The notes under the pieces: generated by a model
The model's input: the letters and a program-made list of their open reading frames with translations, nothing else
The model's database searches: none
What the model was told of the DNA's origin: nothing
Assembly (NCBI GenBank): GCA_029267635.1
Contig: JAJUIK010000005.1
Coordinates: forward strand, 113,476 to 177,475
From: Moraxellaceae bacterium
Lineage (GTDB): Bacteria > Pseudomonadota > Gammaproteobacteria > Pseudomonadales > Moraxellaceae
Direction of reading: 5' to 3'
DNA: 64,000 bases
Shown: positions 17,334 to 25,844 of the stretch, in pieces
Position numbering within the stretch: position 1 is the first letter of the stretch
How the letters are laid out: every line of letters begins with the position of its first letter
Position numbers and translations under genes: made by a program

Positions 17334-18095
17334 GTGTCTACATTGGGTCACATAGAGAAAAGGAAAATAGAGAAACTTTTAGGAATGGAATCAGGGTATG
17401 TCCTAAATTTTAGTGATAAAACATTTGCTGATTTTTTTTCTGATCTGAGTTTAGATATTACCCATCAAAAATATTTTAAAAATGGTACTTCAAAAGCTAA
17501 GAGATTAAGAGCTTTTTGGGAAATTGAAGAAGATTATATTGTTTCTCGAGTGTTGAGAGCTTTAATTTCTTACGGTGATGGTGAGGGGTGTTTAGCTGAT
17601 AGTAATCCAGTGTTAATAGATGAATGTCGTCATATATGTGATCGTTTAACTAATGGAGAGCCAGACTTAACTGATTTAGAAAATATTGCTGTAATTAATA
17701 ACTTAACTTTAGATTTATTGATTTCTGAAATGAAAAGTAGTTTGGAAAAGGGAAACCCAGAAGCCGCTCTTGATAGATTACATACTTTTACTACAAATTT
17801 TATAAGAAATATTTGTGAAAAAAATAGCATTAAAGTAGCGAGAGATAAGCCATTACATAGCTTAATAGGAGAATATATAAAAACTTTAAAACAGAGAGAG
17901 TTATTGGAAAGCGTCATGTCTGAGCGGATTCTTAAAAGTAATATCTCAATATTAGAAGCATTTAATGATGTCCGTAATAATCAAAGCTTGGCACATGATA
18001 ATCAAACTTTAAATAAACTCGAGAGAAAATTTATTTTTAATAGTGTGATTAATGCAATTAGGTTTTTAAAAAATATTGAGAATTTAGAAATTTAA
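17334..18095 (+). CDS. Abortive-infection family protein (AbiJ-N/Abi_C-like)
   Basis: 253 residues, GTG start with GGAG 6 bases upstream. The N-terminal KRKIEKLLGMESGYVLNFSD resembles the small domain found at the front of AbiJ-type proteins (pattern: basic helix, GM-x-SGYVL-x-FS, then FADFF). The C-terminal third has the Abi_C-type helical core ending in NDVRNNQSLAHDN, where R-N-x-x-S-L-A-H resembles the conserved R(X4-6)H of HEPN-like RNase folds. This points to a phage-defence effector that harms the host or its RNA on infection. It is visibly AT-richer than acnB and has relaxed codon use, consistent with recent acquisition. It has no room for its own promoter after the acnB terminator. 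Family assignment is from memory of motifs. Confidence 0.75.
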   Translation: MSTLGHIEKRKIEKLLGMESGYVLNFSDKTFADFFSDLSLDITHQKYFKNGTSKAKRLRAFWEIEEDYIVSRVLRALISYGDGEGCLADSNPVLIDECRHICDRLTNGEPDLTDLENIAVINNLTLDLLISEMKSSLEKGNPEAALDRLHTFTTNFIRNICEKNSIKVARDKPLHSLIGEYIKTLKQRELLESVMSERILKSNISILEAFNDVRNNQSLAHDNQTLNKLERKFIFNSVINAIRFLKNIENLEI

Positions 18096-18130
18096 AATTA
18101 GACCTAAAATTTTGTTAAAAATTTAGAGTT

Positions 18131-18159
18131 AATAAAAAGCCCCGCATAAAAGCGGGGCT
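18131..18159 (-). terminator. Minus-strand intrinsic terminator with no coding gene upstream
   Basis: Stem AGCCCCGC / GCGGGGCT with a six-base loop. The run of A on the plus-strand left side gives a U-tract only for minus-strand RNA; on the plus strand GTCG follows instead. No minus-strand gene lies to the right, which suggests a non-coding transcript. Confidence 0.75.
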
Positions 18160-18215
18160 AGTCGTATATGAATCAAGCCATATACTGTAAGAGGCTCATC
18201 TCAAACTGAGCGTAT
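18131..18215 (-). ncRNA. Candidate minus-strand sRNA between the Abi-like gene and the K+ channel
   Basis: Read on the minus strand, three successive hairpins appear: GCTCA / TGAGC (18211-18194), GTATATG / CATATAC (18185-18164, perfect seven-base stem) and the terminator at 18159-18131. The 5' end is set only by the first hairpin; TCTAAT just upstream could be a -10 box, but no good -35 is seen. Nothing here codes for protein. The function is unknown; the identity as sRNA is inference from structure plus orphan terminator. Confidence 0.4.
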
Positions 18216-18320
18216 TAGAACATAAAAATAGACCGATAGCGACTGGATTGCAGATTTTTTCTTGTATTCACGCAGGAAACAAGATTACTATTTTTCGTAA
18301 CATGCAATCTTTAGAACAAT

Positions 18321-19304
18321 ATGAAAACAGGTGCTTGGTTTAAGTTTCGCTACTGGGTCTATAACAATCTGCATAATGATGAATACGAAACGCTATTCAG
18401 CCGTTTTCTTAACTATTTTTTGATTGTATTGATCGTGAGCAATGTATTGGCAGTATTGCTGGAATCGGTCTCCAGTATTTATGCAACTTATCAATACTAT
18501 TTCGATACTTTTGAATTGCTTTCCATCGCTATTTTCAGTTTTGAATATCTGTTGCGATTCTGGAGTATTGCTGATCAGGATCCCTTTGAAGAAGACTGGA
18601 AAGTTCGGATGAAATGGGTAGTCAGTGGCGGCGCGATTATCGACCTATTAGCGATTCTGCCAGCTTATGTCAATTTCTTTGTACCATTTGATCTGCGCTT
18701 CTTACGTATTTTGCGTTTATTACGTTTATTGAAACTCACACGTTATTTTGTGTCTTTACAGATTCTATTGACGGTTTTACAGCGTGAAAAAGGTTCGTTT
18801 CAGGCTGTGCTGTTTATTCTGGCCATTATGATTGTCATGGCGGCAGGTGGCATGTATGTAGTGGAAAATAAGGCTCAGCCCGAAGCTTTCGGTTCTATTC
18901 CACATGCCATGTGGTGGGCGGTTGTCACTTTGACCACAGTGGGTTATGGCGATGTGACGCCGGTAACCAATCTGGGCAAATTTTTTGGTGCCATGATTAC
19001 GATTTTAGGCGTGGGATTGGCGGCTTTACCTGCAGGTATTCTAGCGACAGGATTAGCCAATGAAATTAATCTGCGGAATCAGAATCTTGAACAAAAGTTT
19101 CGTGAACTGCTGCTTAGCAATGATATTGATCTGGTCAATGATCATTATAAAATTGAAGAAATTCGTCGCAGAATTGGGATTCGTCCGGAACAAACACATC
19201 GGATCATTGTGCAACTGATGCGCGAACAGGTACTGGAAGAAAAAGAGCTGGGCTTGAAGAAATATAAATATTGTCCACATTGTGCAGAACGTTTACCTGA
19301 TTGA
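18321..19304 (+). CDS. Voltage-gated-type potassium channel (six transmembrane segments)
   Basis: 327 residues. Helices S1-S6 are visible. The S4 voltage-sensor-like segment RFLRILRLLRLLKLTRYF has Arg/Lys every third residue (about residues 128-145). The pore has the K+ selectivity filter TTVGYGDVTP (about residue 205). After S6 comes a soluble C-terminal region of about 80 residues ending in YCPHCAERLPD, a single CxxC knuckle. It probably forms inner-membrane tetramers that conduct K+. The E/D-rich S2 (FEYLLRFW) supplies the counter-charges for S4. It is monocistronic, with a 225-base upstream region that contains the sRNA candidate on the other strand. Confidence 0.92.
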   Translation: MKTGAWFKFRYWVYNNLHNDEYETLFSRFLNYFLIVLIVSNVLAVLLESVSSIYATYQYYFDTFELLSIAIFSFEYLLRFWSIADQDPFEEDWKVRMKWVVSGGAIIDLLAILPAYVNFFVPFDLRFLRILRLLRLLKLTRYFVSLQILLTVLQREKGSFQAVLFILAIMIVMAAGGMYVVENKAQPEAFGSIPHAMWWAVVTLTTVGYGDVTPVTNLGKFFGAMITILGVGLAALPAGILATGLANEINLRNQNLEQKFRELLLSNDIDLVNDHYKIEEIRRRIGIRPEQTHRIIVQLMREQVLEEKELGLKKYKYCPHCAERLPD

Positions 19305-19790
19305 TCCATAAGATTTTTTCTGAGGTTTGGGTGGATATAAATGAAAGAAAAAATAGGAGAGATCTAGTCTTGATCTCTCCTGGCTGTTAAATCAACTTAT
19401 CTCATGCTTTATGCTATTCAAAGTGCTTTATGTATTACAGCCCAACCTCTGGAAGCTTTTAGACGAAAACTGTTCATTCGACATGGACCTGTTGCGCCAT
19501 TTTCACCGTCTGCGTTAGTACTACTTGCGTTTTTTCCAATTGCGGTTTTAGGGCACAGTCAGAATTGATCTATAAGCCTTTTGTCTGAACGCTTCCCAAC
19601 ACACGCAACAAATTTAAGTTCATGTTTGGCTTCAATACTGGGGTAGCCTAAAATATGAAGGGTTACAACCATGAGATGTTCCAAATATGATTTTTGTCTT
19701 GTTGAACACATCATGAGTTAAAAATAAAACTGAAACAAGCTAAATAAATTCATGTTATATTGAATTAATTTCATTTTAATGCAGTGTGTC
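19305..19790. other. Intergenic region with hairpin, two antisense open frames and a MetR box
   Basis: 486 bases between the channel gene and metR. A hairpin GGAGAGATC / GATCTCTCC lies at 19356-19380 without a T-run. From 19404 to 19568 a plus-strand frame is open for 54 codons (start MLYAIQSALC, end AVLGHSQN). The opposite strand over about 19672-19421 is also open across a single TGA stop (MVVTLHILGYPSIEAKHELK then, after TGA, LCPKTAIGKNASSTNADGEN). Neither matches a family I know. This may be the remnant of an old gene or a mobile element. The metR promoter occupies the right end. Confidence 0.4.
19761..19773 (+). promoter_or_regulatory. MetR binding site (autoregulatory)
   Basis: TGAATTAATTTCA fits the MetR consensus TGAA-N5-TTCA exactly and lies 17 bases before the chosen metR start. 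Known MetR proteins repress their own gene through such a site. Confidence 0.65.
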
Positions 19791-20711
19791 ATGCTGGAAA
19801 TTCGTCATCTCAAAACCTTACTGGCTTTACGTGAACATGGTTCACTGGTGGCAGCCGCCAATGATTTATGTCTTACGCCGTCTGCTATCTCTCATCAGTT
19901 GAAAGAGCTGGATCATTGGTATGGGGTAGAGGTGGTTAACCGCAGAACTCGTCCGGTGACTTTTTCCAATGTGGGGCAGCGTTTATTGAAACTGGCAGAT
20001 GATATATTGCCACAAATCCAGATTACACAAAGTGACATTACCCGCATCGTGCATGGGCAAACCGGCCGCATCATTTTTTCTTCGGAGTGTCATAGTTGTT
20101 TTGACTGGTTGATGCCTTTGCTCAATCAATATCGTCAACAATATCCGGATGTGGATCTGGATTTTGCCTCTGGTTTTGAATCGAATCCGCATGAGTTGCT
20201 GCAAAATGGTGAATTTGATTTGTTGATTACGGCAGATCCGATTGCATTAAAAGGCATCGAATACTTCCCGATTTTTGAGTATGAGTCGCGTTTGGTGCTT
20301 TCCAATACCCATCCTTTGGTTCGTACGGAGCGGATTACCGTACAGGAACTGGCTGAAGAAACTTTAATTACCTATCCGGTGGACAAGCATCGACTCGATA
20401 TTATGGCGCGTCTGTTTTTACCTGCGAATATCCAGCCGAAACAGATTCGCACCACGGATTTAACCCAGATGCTGATTCAGCTGGTGGCGAGTGGCCGGGG
20501 GATTGCCGCCTTACCCGATTGGGTAGTCAATGAATATGAGCAAAAAGGCTGGGTGACCAGTCGCCGTCTGGATTGTGTTTCCCCGAATGGTTTGCGCCGT
20601 ACTTTATTTGCCGGTTATCGTAGCGAAGAAAAAGAAAAGAGCTATTTTGAGGGTTTCTTGAAACAGCTTGACAAGTTCTCCCAAAAGCGCAGCTCTTATT
20701 ATTCTGCTTAA
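19791..20711 (+). CDS. metR: LysR-type methionine regulator MetR
   Basis: 306 residues from ATG 19791, chosen because MLEIRHLKTLLALREHGSL aligns with the start of E. coli MetR; an in-frame ATG at 19779 adds four residues. The helix-turn-helix is AANDLCLTPSAISHQLKELD, preceded by the LysR-typical EHGSLVAAA. The effector half has SSECHSCFDWLMP, a segment nearly identical in position to the homocysteine-binding region of MetR. MetR activates late methionine synthesis genes (metE, metH type) in response to homocysteine. No met gene adjoins it here, so it must act on distant targets. It has its own terminator. Confidence 0.92.
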   Translation: MLEIRHLKTLLALREHGSLVAAANDLCLTPSAISHQLKELDHWYGVEVVNRRTRPVTFSNVGQRLLKLADDILPQIQITQSDITRIVHGQTGRIIFSSECHSCFDWLMPLLNQYRQQYPDVDLDFASGFESNPHELLQNGEFDLLITADPIALKGIEYFPIFEYESRLVLSNTHPLVRTERITVQELAEETLITYPVDKHRLDIMARLFLPANIQPKQIRTTDLTQMLIQLVASGRGIAALPDWVVNEYEQKGWVTSRRLDCVSPNGLRRTLFAGYRSEEKEKSYFEGFLKQLDKFSQKRSSYYSA

Positions 20712-20718
20712 AAAAATG

Positions 20719-20750
20719 AAAATCAGATGGAGAGCTCATCTGATTTTCTT
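20719..20750 (+). terminator. Intrinsic terminator of metR
   Basis: Eleven-base stem AAAATCAGATG / CATCTGATTTT with a seven-base loop, followed by CTT. Confidence 0.85.
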
Positions 20751-20848
20751 ATTTACCGAATTTCTCGACGCTGCATCCTGAGTTTGATTTTTTGCTATAT
20801 TGAGTTCCACAAGGACATAAATAAAAATAAACGGAATAATATAAAGTG

Positions 20849-22051
20849 ATGCAATATTTAAGCCGCGATTTATGGATTATTGCTGCCGGTTTTATGGCAG
20901 CGCTGCATATTGGTAAATTACCTCCTGCTGTACCGATACTACAGGCAGAGCTGGGTATTTCTTTGCTGCAAGCGGGTTTACTGTTATCCATGGTACAAGG
21001 TGCCGGGATGTTTTTTGCACTGATCTTGGGTAGCTATACAGAAAAAATTGGCCTTAAGCGTTGTATTGTCTTGGGCTTGAGTCTATTGGCGATCGCCAGT
21101 TGTTTGGGGGCTTATGCTACTTCAGTTCATGGCTTATTGTTATTACGTGCCCTAGAAGGCTGCGGTTTTTTAATTATAACCTTAAGTGCGCCGGCCTACT
21201 TACGTCAATTGGTCCCGGCCGCACAGTTACAAACTAAAATGGGCCTCTGGAGTGCCTATATGGGGGGTGGCATGGGCATTGGCCTCTTGTTAACCCCATT
21301 TCTCATTCCACTCTTCAAATGGCAAGGGGTGTGGTTGAGCTTTGCGCTGACAAGTGCAATTTTAGCTGTCATTATTTACTACAGTGTTCCGGCAGCTGCC
21401 CGGTCTGTACAGCCAGTACATGTTAAAGCCATTGTGAAAACGACCTTGAGCCATCCGCCTGTGTGGTGGCTGGCTGGAATTTTTGCCTGTTATTCTGGGC
21501 AATGGCTCAGTCTGGTCGGGTTTTTACCGACGATTTATCAGCAAAATCAGCTTTCCATGCAACTTGCTGGGATGCTGACAGCTTTTGTCGCGATGAGTAA
21601 TGCCATTGGGACTTTGATTTGCGGGATGTTATTACAACGCGGTTATTTGCCACGAAAATTACTGCAAAGTAGTTTTTGTGTCTTAATCGGCTGCGCCTTA
21701 AGTTTTTATGTATTTAAAGAACAATTGCCTTTTTGGCTGCAATACGGTTTGGTACTCAGTTTTTCCTGTTTTGGCGGTTTGATTCCGGCAACCATTTTTT
21801 CACAAGCCTTGCATTTTGCACCACAGCCAACAGCAATAGGGGCGACGATTGGTTTGGCCCTACAAGGTTCAGCCTGTTCTCAGTTTATCGTCCCCCCTAT
21901 GGTTGCGTGGATTGTCTCATTGACTGGTTCATGGATTGGCGTTGGGTTCAGTATGGCGTTGCTTTCTTGTCTGGGGATCGTGTTAAGTTTCAAACTCTTC
22001 CATTCTGCACCACATTCAGCTCAGACGCTGGCCAGTGAAGTACGACGTTAG
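20849..22051 (+). CDS. MFS transporter (substrate unknown)
   Basis: 400 residues with 12 hydrophobic segments. The loop after helix 2 has [16 protein letters not shown], the MFS motif G-x-x-x-D/E-x-x-G-x-R/K-x. The first helix ([21 protein letters not shown]) has a Lys-Pro pair typical of carriers for organic anions, as in CynX/NimT-like proteins, but this does not fix a substrate. The chosen ATG (20849) follows GGAATAAT. The gene is monocistronic, and its 3' end overlaps the convergent DUF441 gene by 4 bases. Confidence 0.85.
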   Translation: MQYLSRDLWIIAAGFMAALHIGKLPPAVPILQAELGISLLQAGLLLSMVQGAGMFFALILGSYTEKIGLKRCIVLGLSLLAIASCLGAYATSVHGLLLLRALEGCGFLIITLSAPAYLRQLVPAAQLQTKMGLWSAYMGGGMGIGLLLTPFLIPLFKWQGVWLSFALTSAILAVIIYYSVPAAARSVQPVHVKAIVKTTLSHPPVWWLAGIFACYSGQWLSLVGFLPTIYQQNQLSMQLAGMLTAFVAMSNAIGTLICGMLLQRGYLPRKLLQSSFCVLIGCALSFYVFKEQLPFWLQYGLVLSFSCFGGLIPATIFSQALHFAPQPTAIGATIGLALQGSACSQFIVPPMVAWIVSLTGSWIGVGFSMALLSCLGIVLSFKLFHSAPHSAQTLASEVRR

Positions 22052-22503
22052 CGTTGTCCAATCAGTAAAGATAAGAAACCTGCTGCAATCAGTGGCCCTA
22101 CTGGAACGCCACGCAGCAGCGCGACTCCGGCAACGGTGCCGATCAATAAACCCGCCACGACATTCGGTTGATGACTCATCAAGCTGACCCCGCGTGCACC
22201 AAGCCAGGCGACTAGAACTCCTACTGCAATTGCCAGTAAGGATTTCCAGTGCAGAAAAGATTGAAGAATGGTTTCCCCAGCAATTGCTCCACTGGCAATC
22301 GGTGTCAGTACGCCAATGGTGAGAATGAGAATCCCCAGATGTAACCCGTATTGTTGTATGTAGGGAAAGAACTCTTGCAGCGGAGTAATGCGGAAAATGA
22401 TCAGTACAGCTGCCGCAATGGTAATGGTGGAATTGTGGCTGAAGATGCCGCAGGCCAATAAAATAATCAGGACGATTAAATTTAAATCGAGATGAGAAAA
22501 CAT
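22048..22503 (-). CDS. DUF441 (YeaL-type) membrane protein
   Basis: 151 residues with four to five hydrophobic helices and almost no soluble domain. The family signature is visible in [16 protein letters not shown] (about residues 57-72) and in the C-terminal [21 protein letters not shown]. Function is unknown; it is a conserved inner-membrane protein. It overlaps the convergent MFS gene by 4 bases and has no terminator of its own in the overlap. Confidence 0.9.
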   Translation of the reverse strand: MFSHLDLNLIVLIILLACGIFSHNSTITIAAAVLIIFRITPLQEFFPYIQQYGLHLGILILTIGVLTPIASGAIAGETILQSFLHWKSLLAIAVGVLVAWLGARGVSLMSHQPNVVAGLLIGTVAGVALLRGVPVGPLIAAGFLSLLIGQR

Positions 22504-22634
22504 AACAAAGAGTGTGAAGGGCTAGAGCGATAGAAACAGGATTGTACGCCTTTTTCTCTGACTTGTATGGATGGGGTGACTTCTGACAAAAACGGTATAA
22601 AATGCACATTGTTGATTTTAAGCAAGGCCTGATC

Positions 22635-23348
22635 ATGTTACTGGAAAAAATGTTGCAATCCCAAGGATTTGGTTCGCGTAAACATTGTCAGCAGCTGATC
22701 AAAAATGGCGCCGTAACCGTACAAGGAGAAGTCCATCAGGATTTAAAAACCCAGATCAAGCCTGAAGCGGGAATGTCCTTTACGGTTTATGCTGAGCATT
22801 ATCAGTATCGGGAAAAAGTCTATATTGCCTTACATAAACCGCAGGGTTATGAATGTTCACACCAGCCTTTGCATCATGACAGTGTGTTTGATCTGTTTCC
22901 CGAGCCTTTACTGAATCGTGGGCTGCAATGTGTCGGCCGGTTGGATCAGGACACCACCGGTTTGTTATTGCTTACGGATGATGGGGCATTTTTGCAGGCA
23001 TTAACCCATCCGCGTAAGCATGTAGGTAAAGTTTATCATGTTAGGACAGTGGATCCGGTCACGGACGCACAAATTCAGGCTTTGCAGCAGGGGGTTGAGT
23101 TGCGTAATGAAAAAGGCCTTTATGCTGCAACAGAGGTGCTGCGATTAGCAGAACATCGTTTGAGCATGACGATTCATCAAGGGGTTTATCATCAGGTGAA
23201 ACGAATGCTGGCCGCAGTGGGCAATAAAGTAGAACAGTTACATCGTCAGCAGGTGGGCGCTTTAGTATTGGAAGATCTTGCCGAAGGTGAGTGGTTATAC
23301 CTGAATGATGAGCAAGTAGTACAGGCAAAAACGCGGACTAGCGAATAA
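22635..23348 (+). CDS. Pseudouridine synthase, RsuA/RluB/E/F type
   Basis: 237 residues from ATG 22635; a start 33 bases earlier would add a leader unlike the family. Residues 2-35 (LEKMLQSQGFGSRKHCQQLI) form the S4 RNA-binding domain. The catalytic segment is GRLDQDTTGLLLLTDDG, with Asp as the nucleophile, and the C-terminal KRMLAAVGNKVEQLHR motif is typical of the RsuA group. The enzyme isomerises uridine to pseudouridine in ribosomal RNA. Whether the target is 16S or 23S cannot be decided. The ribosome binding site is weak. Confidence 0.9.
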   Translation: MLLEKMLQSQGFGSRKHCQQLIKNGAVTVQGEVHQDLKTQIKPEAGMSFTVYAEHYQYREKVYIALHKPQGYECSHQPLHHDSVFDLFPEPLLNRGLQCVGRLDQDTTGLLLLTDDGAFLQALTHPRKHVGKVYHVRTVDPVTDAQIQALQQGVELRNEKGLYAATEVLRLAEHRLSMTIHQGVYHQVKRMLAAVGNKVEQLHRQQVGALVLEDLAEGEWLYLNDEQVVQAKTRTSE

Positions 23349-23781
23349 AGCAGTGATAAGTCTGAAATTGATTGTCCGCTATAAAGCCCATTTTTTCATA
23401 GAGTTGTTGGGATTCAATATTGGTTTTCTGGGTTTCCAAGGTAATTCTTAAGGCATTTTGCTGTCGTGCAAATAAAATGGCAGTGTCAATCAACTGTTTG
23501 GCCGAACCTTGACGGCGGTAGTGGGGAGTGACGTAAACATCGTCCAAAATGTAATAGGTAGAGCAGGCCACTGAAGAAAAGCCTAGATATAACAGTACAA
23601 AACCGGTAATGATGTCATCTTTGACATGAATAAAGATCACACTTTCCTGATTGGCAAAGCGTTGTTGTAGAAATTGCAAGGATTGTATGGGTTGGGAAGA
23701 TGCCCCATAAAATTGGCGATATTCATCAAATAAAATAGCCAGTTGCTGTAAATCGTCGGCTTCAGCTTTTCTCACAATCAT
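23338..23781 (-). CDS. GNAT-family N-acetyltransferase
   Basis: 147 residues, the usual size for a single GNAT domain. The acetyl-CoA-binding motif A is DVYVTPHYRRQGSAKQLID, with R-R-Q-G-S-A matching the R/Q-x-x-G-x-G/A pyrophosphate loop. Motif B (NALRITLETQKTNIESQQLYEKMGF, shown as ESQQLYEKMGF) ends the domain. The acetyl acceptor is unknown: it could be an amino group on a small molecule or a protein. It overlaps the convergent pseudouridine synthase by 11 bases. Confidence 0.9.
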   Translation of the reverse strand: MIVRKAEADDLQQLAILFDEYRQFYGASSQPIQSLQFLQQRFANQESVIFIHVKDDIITGFVLLYLGFSSVACSTYYILDDVYVTPHYRRQGSAKQLIDTAILFARQQNALRITLETQKTNIESQQLYEKMGFIADNQFQTYHCFIR

Positions 23782-23899
23782 GTTTTGCTTCCTGCTTTTA
23801 TATTTTTATTCTTTGCAGAGCATAAGCAAAAAAAAGCTGTTGAATGTTATAACTTTGTTTAAAAAATAAGTTAAAAGATAAAAAGGAAAAAGATACACA

Positions 23900-24202
23900 T
23901 TAATTCTTTTCAGTTTCACTTAATAAAGCATTTAATTCTTCAAATAAAGCGGCATGTTCATCATCTGGGTTTGTAGCTGAAGTTGCGACTTTTTCCTGTT
24001 TTGATTTACGCAGTTTGAGCAACTGTTCCATATTGATATTCTGGTTCTCAATCGCAAATGGAATGGATTTGGTCAGCACCACCTGTTTGAAGAATAAGCG
24101 TACAGCTTGCGCTGGGGTAATACCCAACTGTTTAAACACGGCAAAGGCCTGTTTTTTTTCTTGTGAATCAAGTCGCACTTGATAAACTTCAGTTTTTCTC
24201 AT
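23900..24202 (-). CDS. RelB/DinJ-family antitoxin without a partner toxin
   Basis: 100 residues. The N-terminal half has the ribbon-helix-helix pattern of the RelB/DinJ family: VYQVRLDSQEKKQAFAVFKQ, then LGITPAQAVRLFFKQV and the conserved KSIPF end. The C-terminal half is charged and probably the toxin-binding tail. No toxin ORF follows on the minus strand between 23782 and 23899, and the preceding gene is a pseudouridine synthase, so the antitoxin is solitary here. It might still act as a repressor or counteract a toxin encoded elsewhere. The upstream gap of 108 bases would hold its promoter. Confidence 0.85.
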   Translation of the reverse strand: MRKTEVYQVRLDSQEKKQAFAVFKQLGITPAQAVRLFFKQVVLTKSIPFAIENQNINMEQLLKLRKSKQEKVATSATNPDDEHAALFEELNALLSETEKN

Positions 24203-24310
24203 GGATTTAAAACCAAAAAGTTAAATTTTTCAGGCTTTATTTTAAACAATCACGATGTAATTTCAATGACTTGGCAGAAATTAACTCGATTATTTGTAAT
24301 GACATTAATA

Positions 24311-25219
24311 TTACAGTGTAAGTTCAAATACAGAACAAAAACGCATGTGCTGCTCGCTGATCGGATCGATAAAAGAAATTTCTTTCGCCAGTAGCTGAAG
24401 TGGCTGGGTAAAATCATCTGCGGCTTTATGTTGTACCTGTGGGTAAAGGGGGTCATACTGAATCGGAATATGTAAATGATTCAGGTGAACACGTAGCTGA
24501 TGCTGCTTGCCCGTTTGGGGTTTTAACTGGTATTTGGCCCATGCGCCGTGTTGTTGTAATAACTCGATTATGGTTTCGCTGTTGGGTTCACCATCAATCA
24601 CGCGCATGGTGTAAAAAGGCTGACCTTTTTCCATGCGTAAACGGGTGGTGCACGGGAAAATTAAATTTGGATCGTATCTAGCAATCGCATGATAGGTTTT
24701 TTCAACGCGTCGTTCAGCGAACAGTTGCTGATAGATCCCCCGAGTTTCTGGACGTTTAGAGAAGAGCACTACACCTGCCGTTTCCCGGTCCAGACGATGG
24801 ATGGGAGTAAGATTGGCATTTTGTGTTTGTTTTTTAAGGCGTACCAGTAAGGTTTGCTGTACATATTGCCCTGTTGGACTCATGGTTAAAAAATGCGGTT
24901 TATCCACTACCAGTAAGTCCGCTGTTTCATGCAGAATCTGATGGGCAAAGGGCACTTCTATTTCATGTGCCAAAAAACGGTAATAAAAAATATGGACGTT
25001 GCCCTGATAGGGGCTGCCGAGTTGTAGAGTATTCCCTTGAGCATCATAAATCAGTTGATCCTGAAAACGCTGTTGCCATTCTTCAGCAGCAATATGCGGA
25101 AATTGCTGGCATAAATAATCAAAAATGCAGCTGGGTGATGATGCATCGGCAGTAGGCAAAAATACTTGGCTGGCGCTGACGCCATTGATCATCGGGGGAA
25201 TAAATTCAACATTTGACAT
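24311..25219 (-). CDS. RluA-family pseudouridine synthase
   Basis: 302 residues from ATG 25219; an in-frame TTG 18 bases upstream would give a slightly longer product and neither has a strong ribosome site. The catalytic HRLDRETAGVVLFSK (about residue 150) holds the Asp nucleophile of the RluA group. LRVHLNHLHIPIQYDPLYP near the end is the usual R-V-H-x-x-x-x-x-P-I substrate region. There is no S4 domain seen at the N-terminus. It modifies rRNA or tRNA uridines; the precise target cannot be inferred. It is the second pseudouridine synthase in the 3 kb. Confidence 0.9.
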   Translation of the reverse strand: MSNVEFIPPMINGVSASQVFLPTADASSPSCIFDYLCQQFPHIAAEEWQQRFQDQLIYDAQGNTLQLGSPYQGNVHIFYYRFLAHEIEVPFAHQILHETADLLVVDKPHFLTMSPTGQYVQQTLLVRLKKQTQNANLTPIHRLDRETAGVVLFSKRPETRGIYQQLFAERRVEKTYHAIARYDPNLIFPCTTRLRMEKGQPFYTMRVIDGEPNSETIIELLQQHGAWAKYQLKPQTGKQHQLRVHLNHLHIPIQYDPLYPQVQHKAADDFTQPLQLLAKEISFIDPISEQHMRFCSVFELTL

Positions 25220-25367
25220 GGCAATTCTATTAGGCAATCAGGATGGAAACTAAGCAGAAGATTTATACTGGAAAAGATGAAAAAAGCCCCAATCTTGTAG
25301 CGCAACATAGGCTTTAAAGCGTCACAATGCTATCATAATTGCAATTTTGAATCCTATTGTGAGTGTT

Positions 25368-25844
25368 ATGCAGTATTCATTTAAGTTCGCATTAAACAAT
25401 GAAAATGATACACGAAACCTGGCGCAGGTTTTGGCAGAGCATTTGACTTCGGGTGTGATTTATCTGATCGGTGATCTGGGTGCAGGAAAAACCACCCTGA
25501 CCCGCTATTATCTGCAGGCGTTGGGACATCAGGGTGCGGTGAAAAGTCCGACTTATACCCTGGTAGAACCTTATCAGGTCAACGGGAAAGAAATTTTTCA
25601 TTTTGATCTGTACCGTTTGAATGATCCGTATGAACTCGAACTGATGGGCATTCGTGATTATCTGGAAACGCTTAATGGATTATTTTTATTTGAATGGCCC
25701 TCTAAAGGGGCAGATGAAATTCCGCAGCCTGACCTGGTAGTAGATATTCAAAAAACAGCGCAGGAAACGGGACGGGAAGTGACGTTATCCATGCCATCAG
25801 AAACACTTTATCAGGTTTTGCAAGGTGCATTGCAACATGCCTGA
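25368..25844 (+). CDS. tsaE: tRNA threonylcarbamoyladenosine biosynthesis ATPase TsaE
   Basis: 158 residues from ATG 25368 (GTGAG at 25359 as a weak ribosome site; TTG 25347 is an alternative). The P-loop is GDLGAGKTTLTRYYLQALG, then the conserved KSPTYTLVEPY and HFDLYRL segments with the Walker B-type aspartate. TsaE is the ATPase that supports TsaB-TsaD in making the t6A base at position 37 of ANN-decoding tRNAs. Its 3' end overlaps mutL by 8 bases, an order (tsaE-mutL-miaA-hfq, without amiB) common in gammaproteobacteria. Confidence 0.93.
   Translation: MQYSFKFALNNENDTRNLAQVLAEHLTSGVIYLIGDLGAGKTTLTRYYLQALGHQGAVKSPTYTLVEPYQVNGKEIFHFDLYRLNDPYELELMGIRDYLETLNGLFLFEWPSKGADEIPQPDLVVDIQKTAQETGREVTLSMPSETLYQVLQGALQHA

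Noticed and set aside
25265..25320. Possible terminator between the RluA-type gene and tsaE
   Set aside because: Only a five-base stem with a long loop can be drawn, and both flanking genes are divergent, so no terminator is needed.
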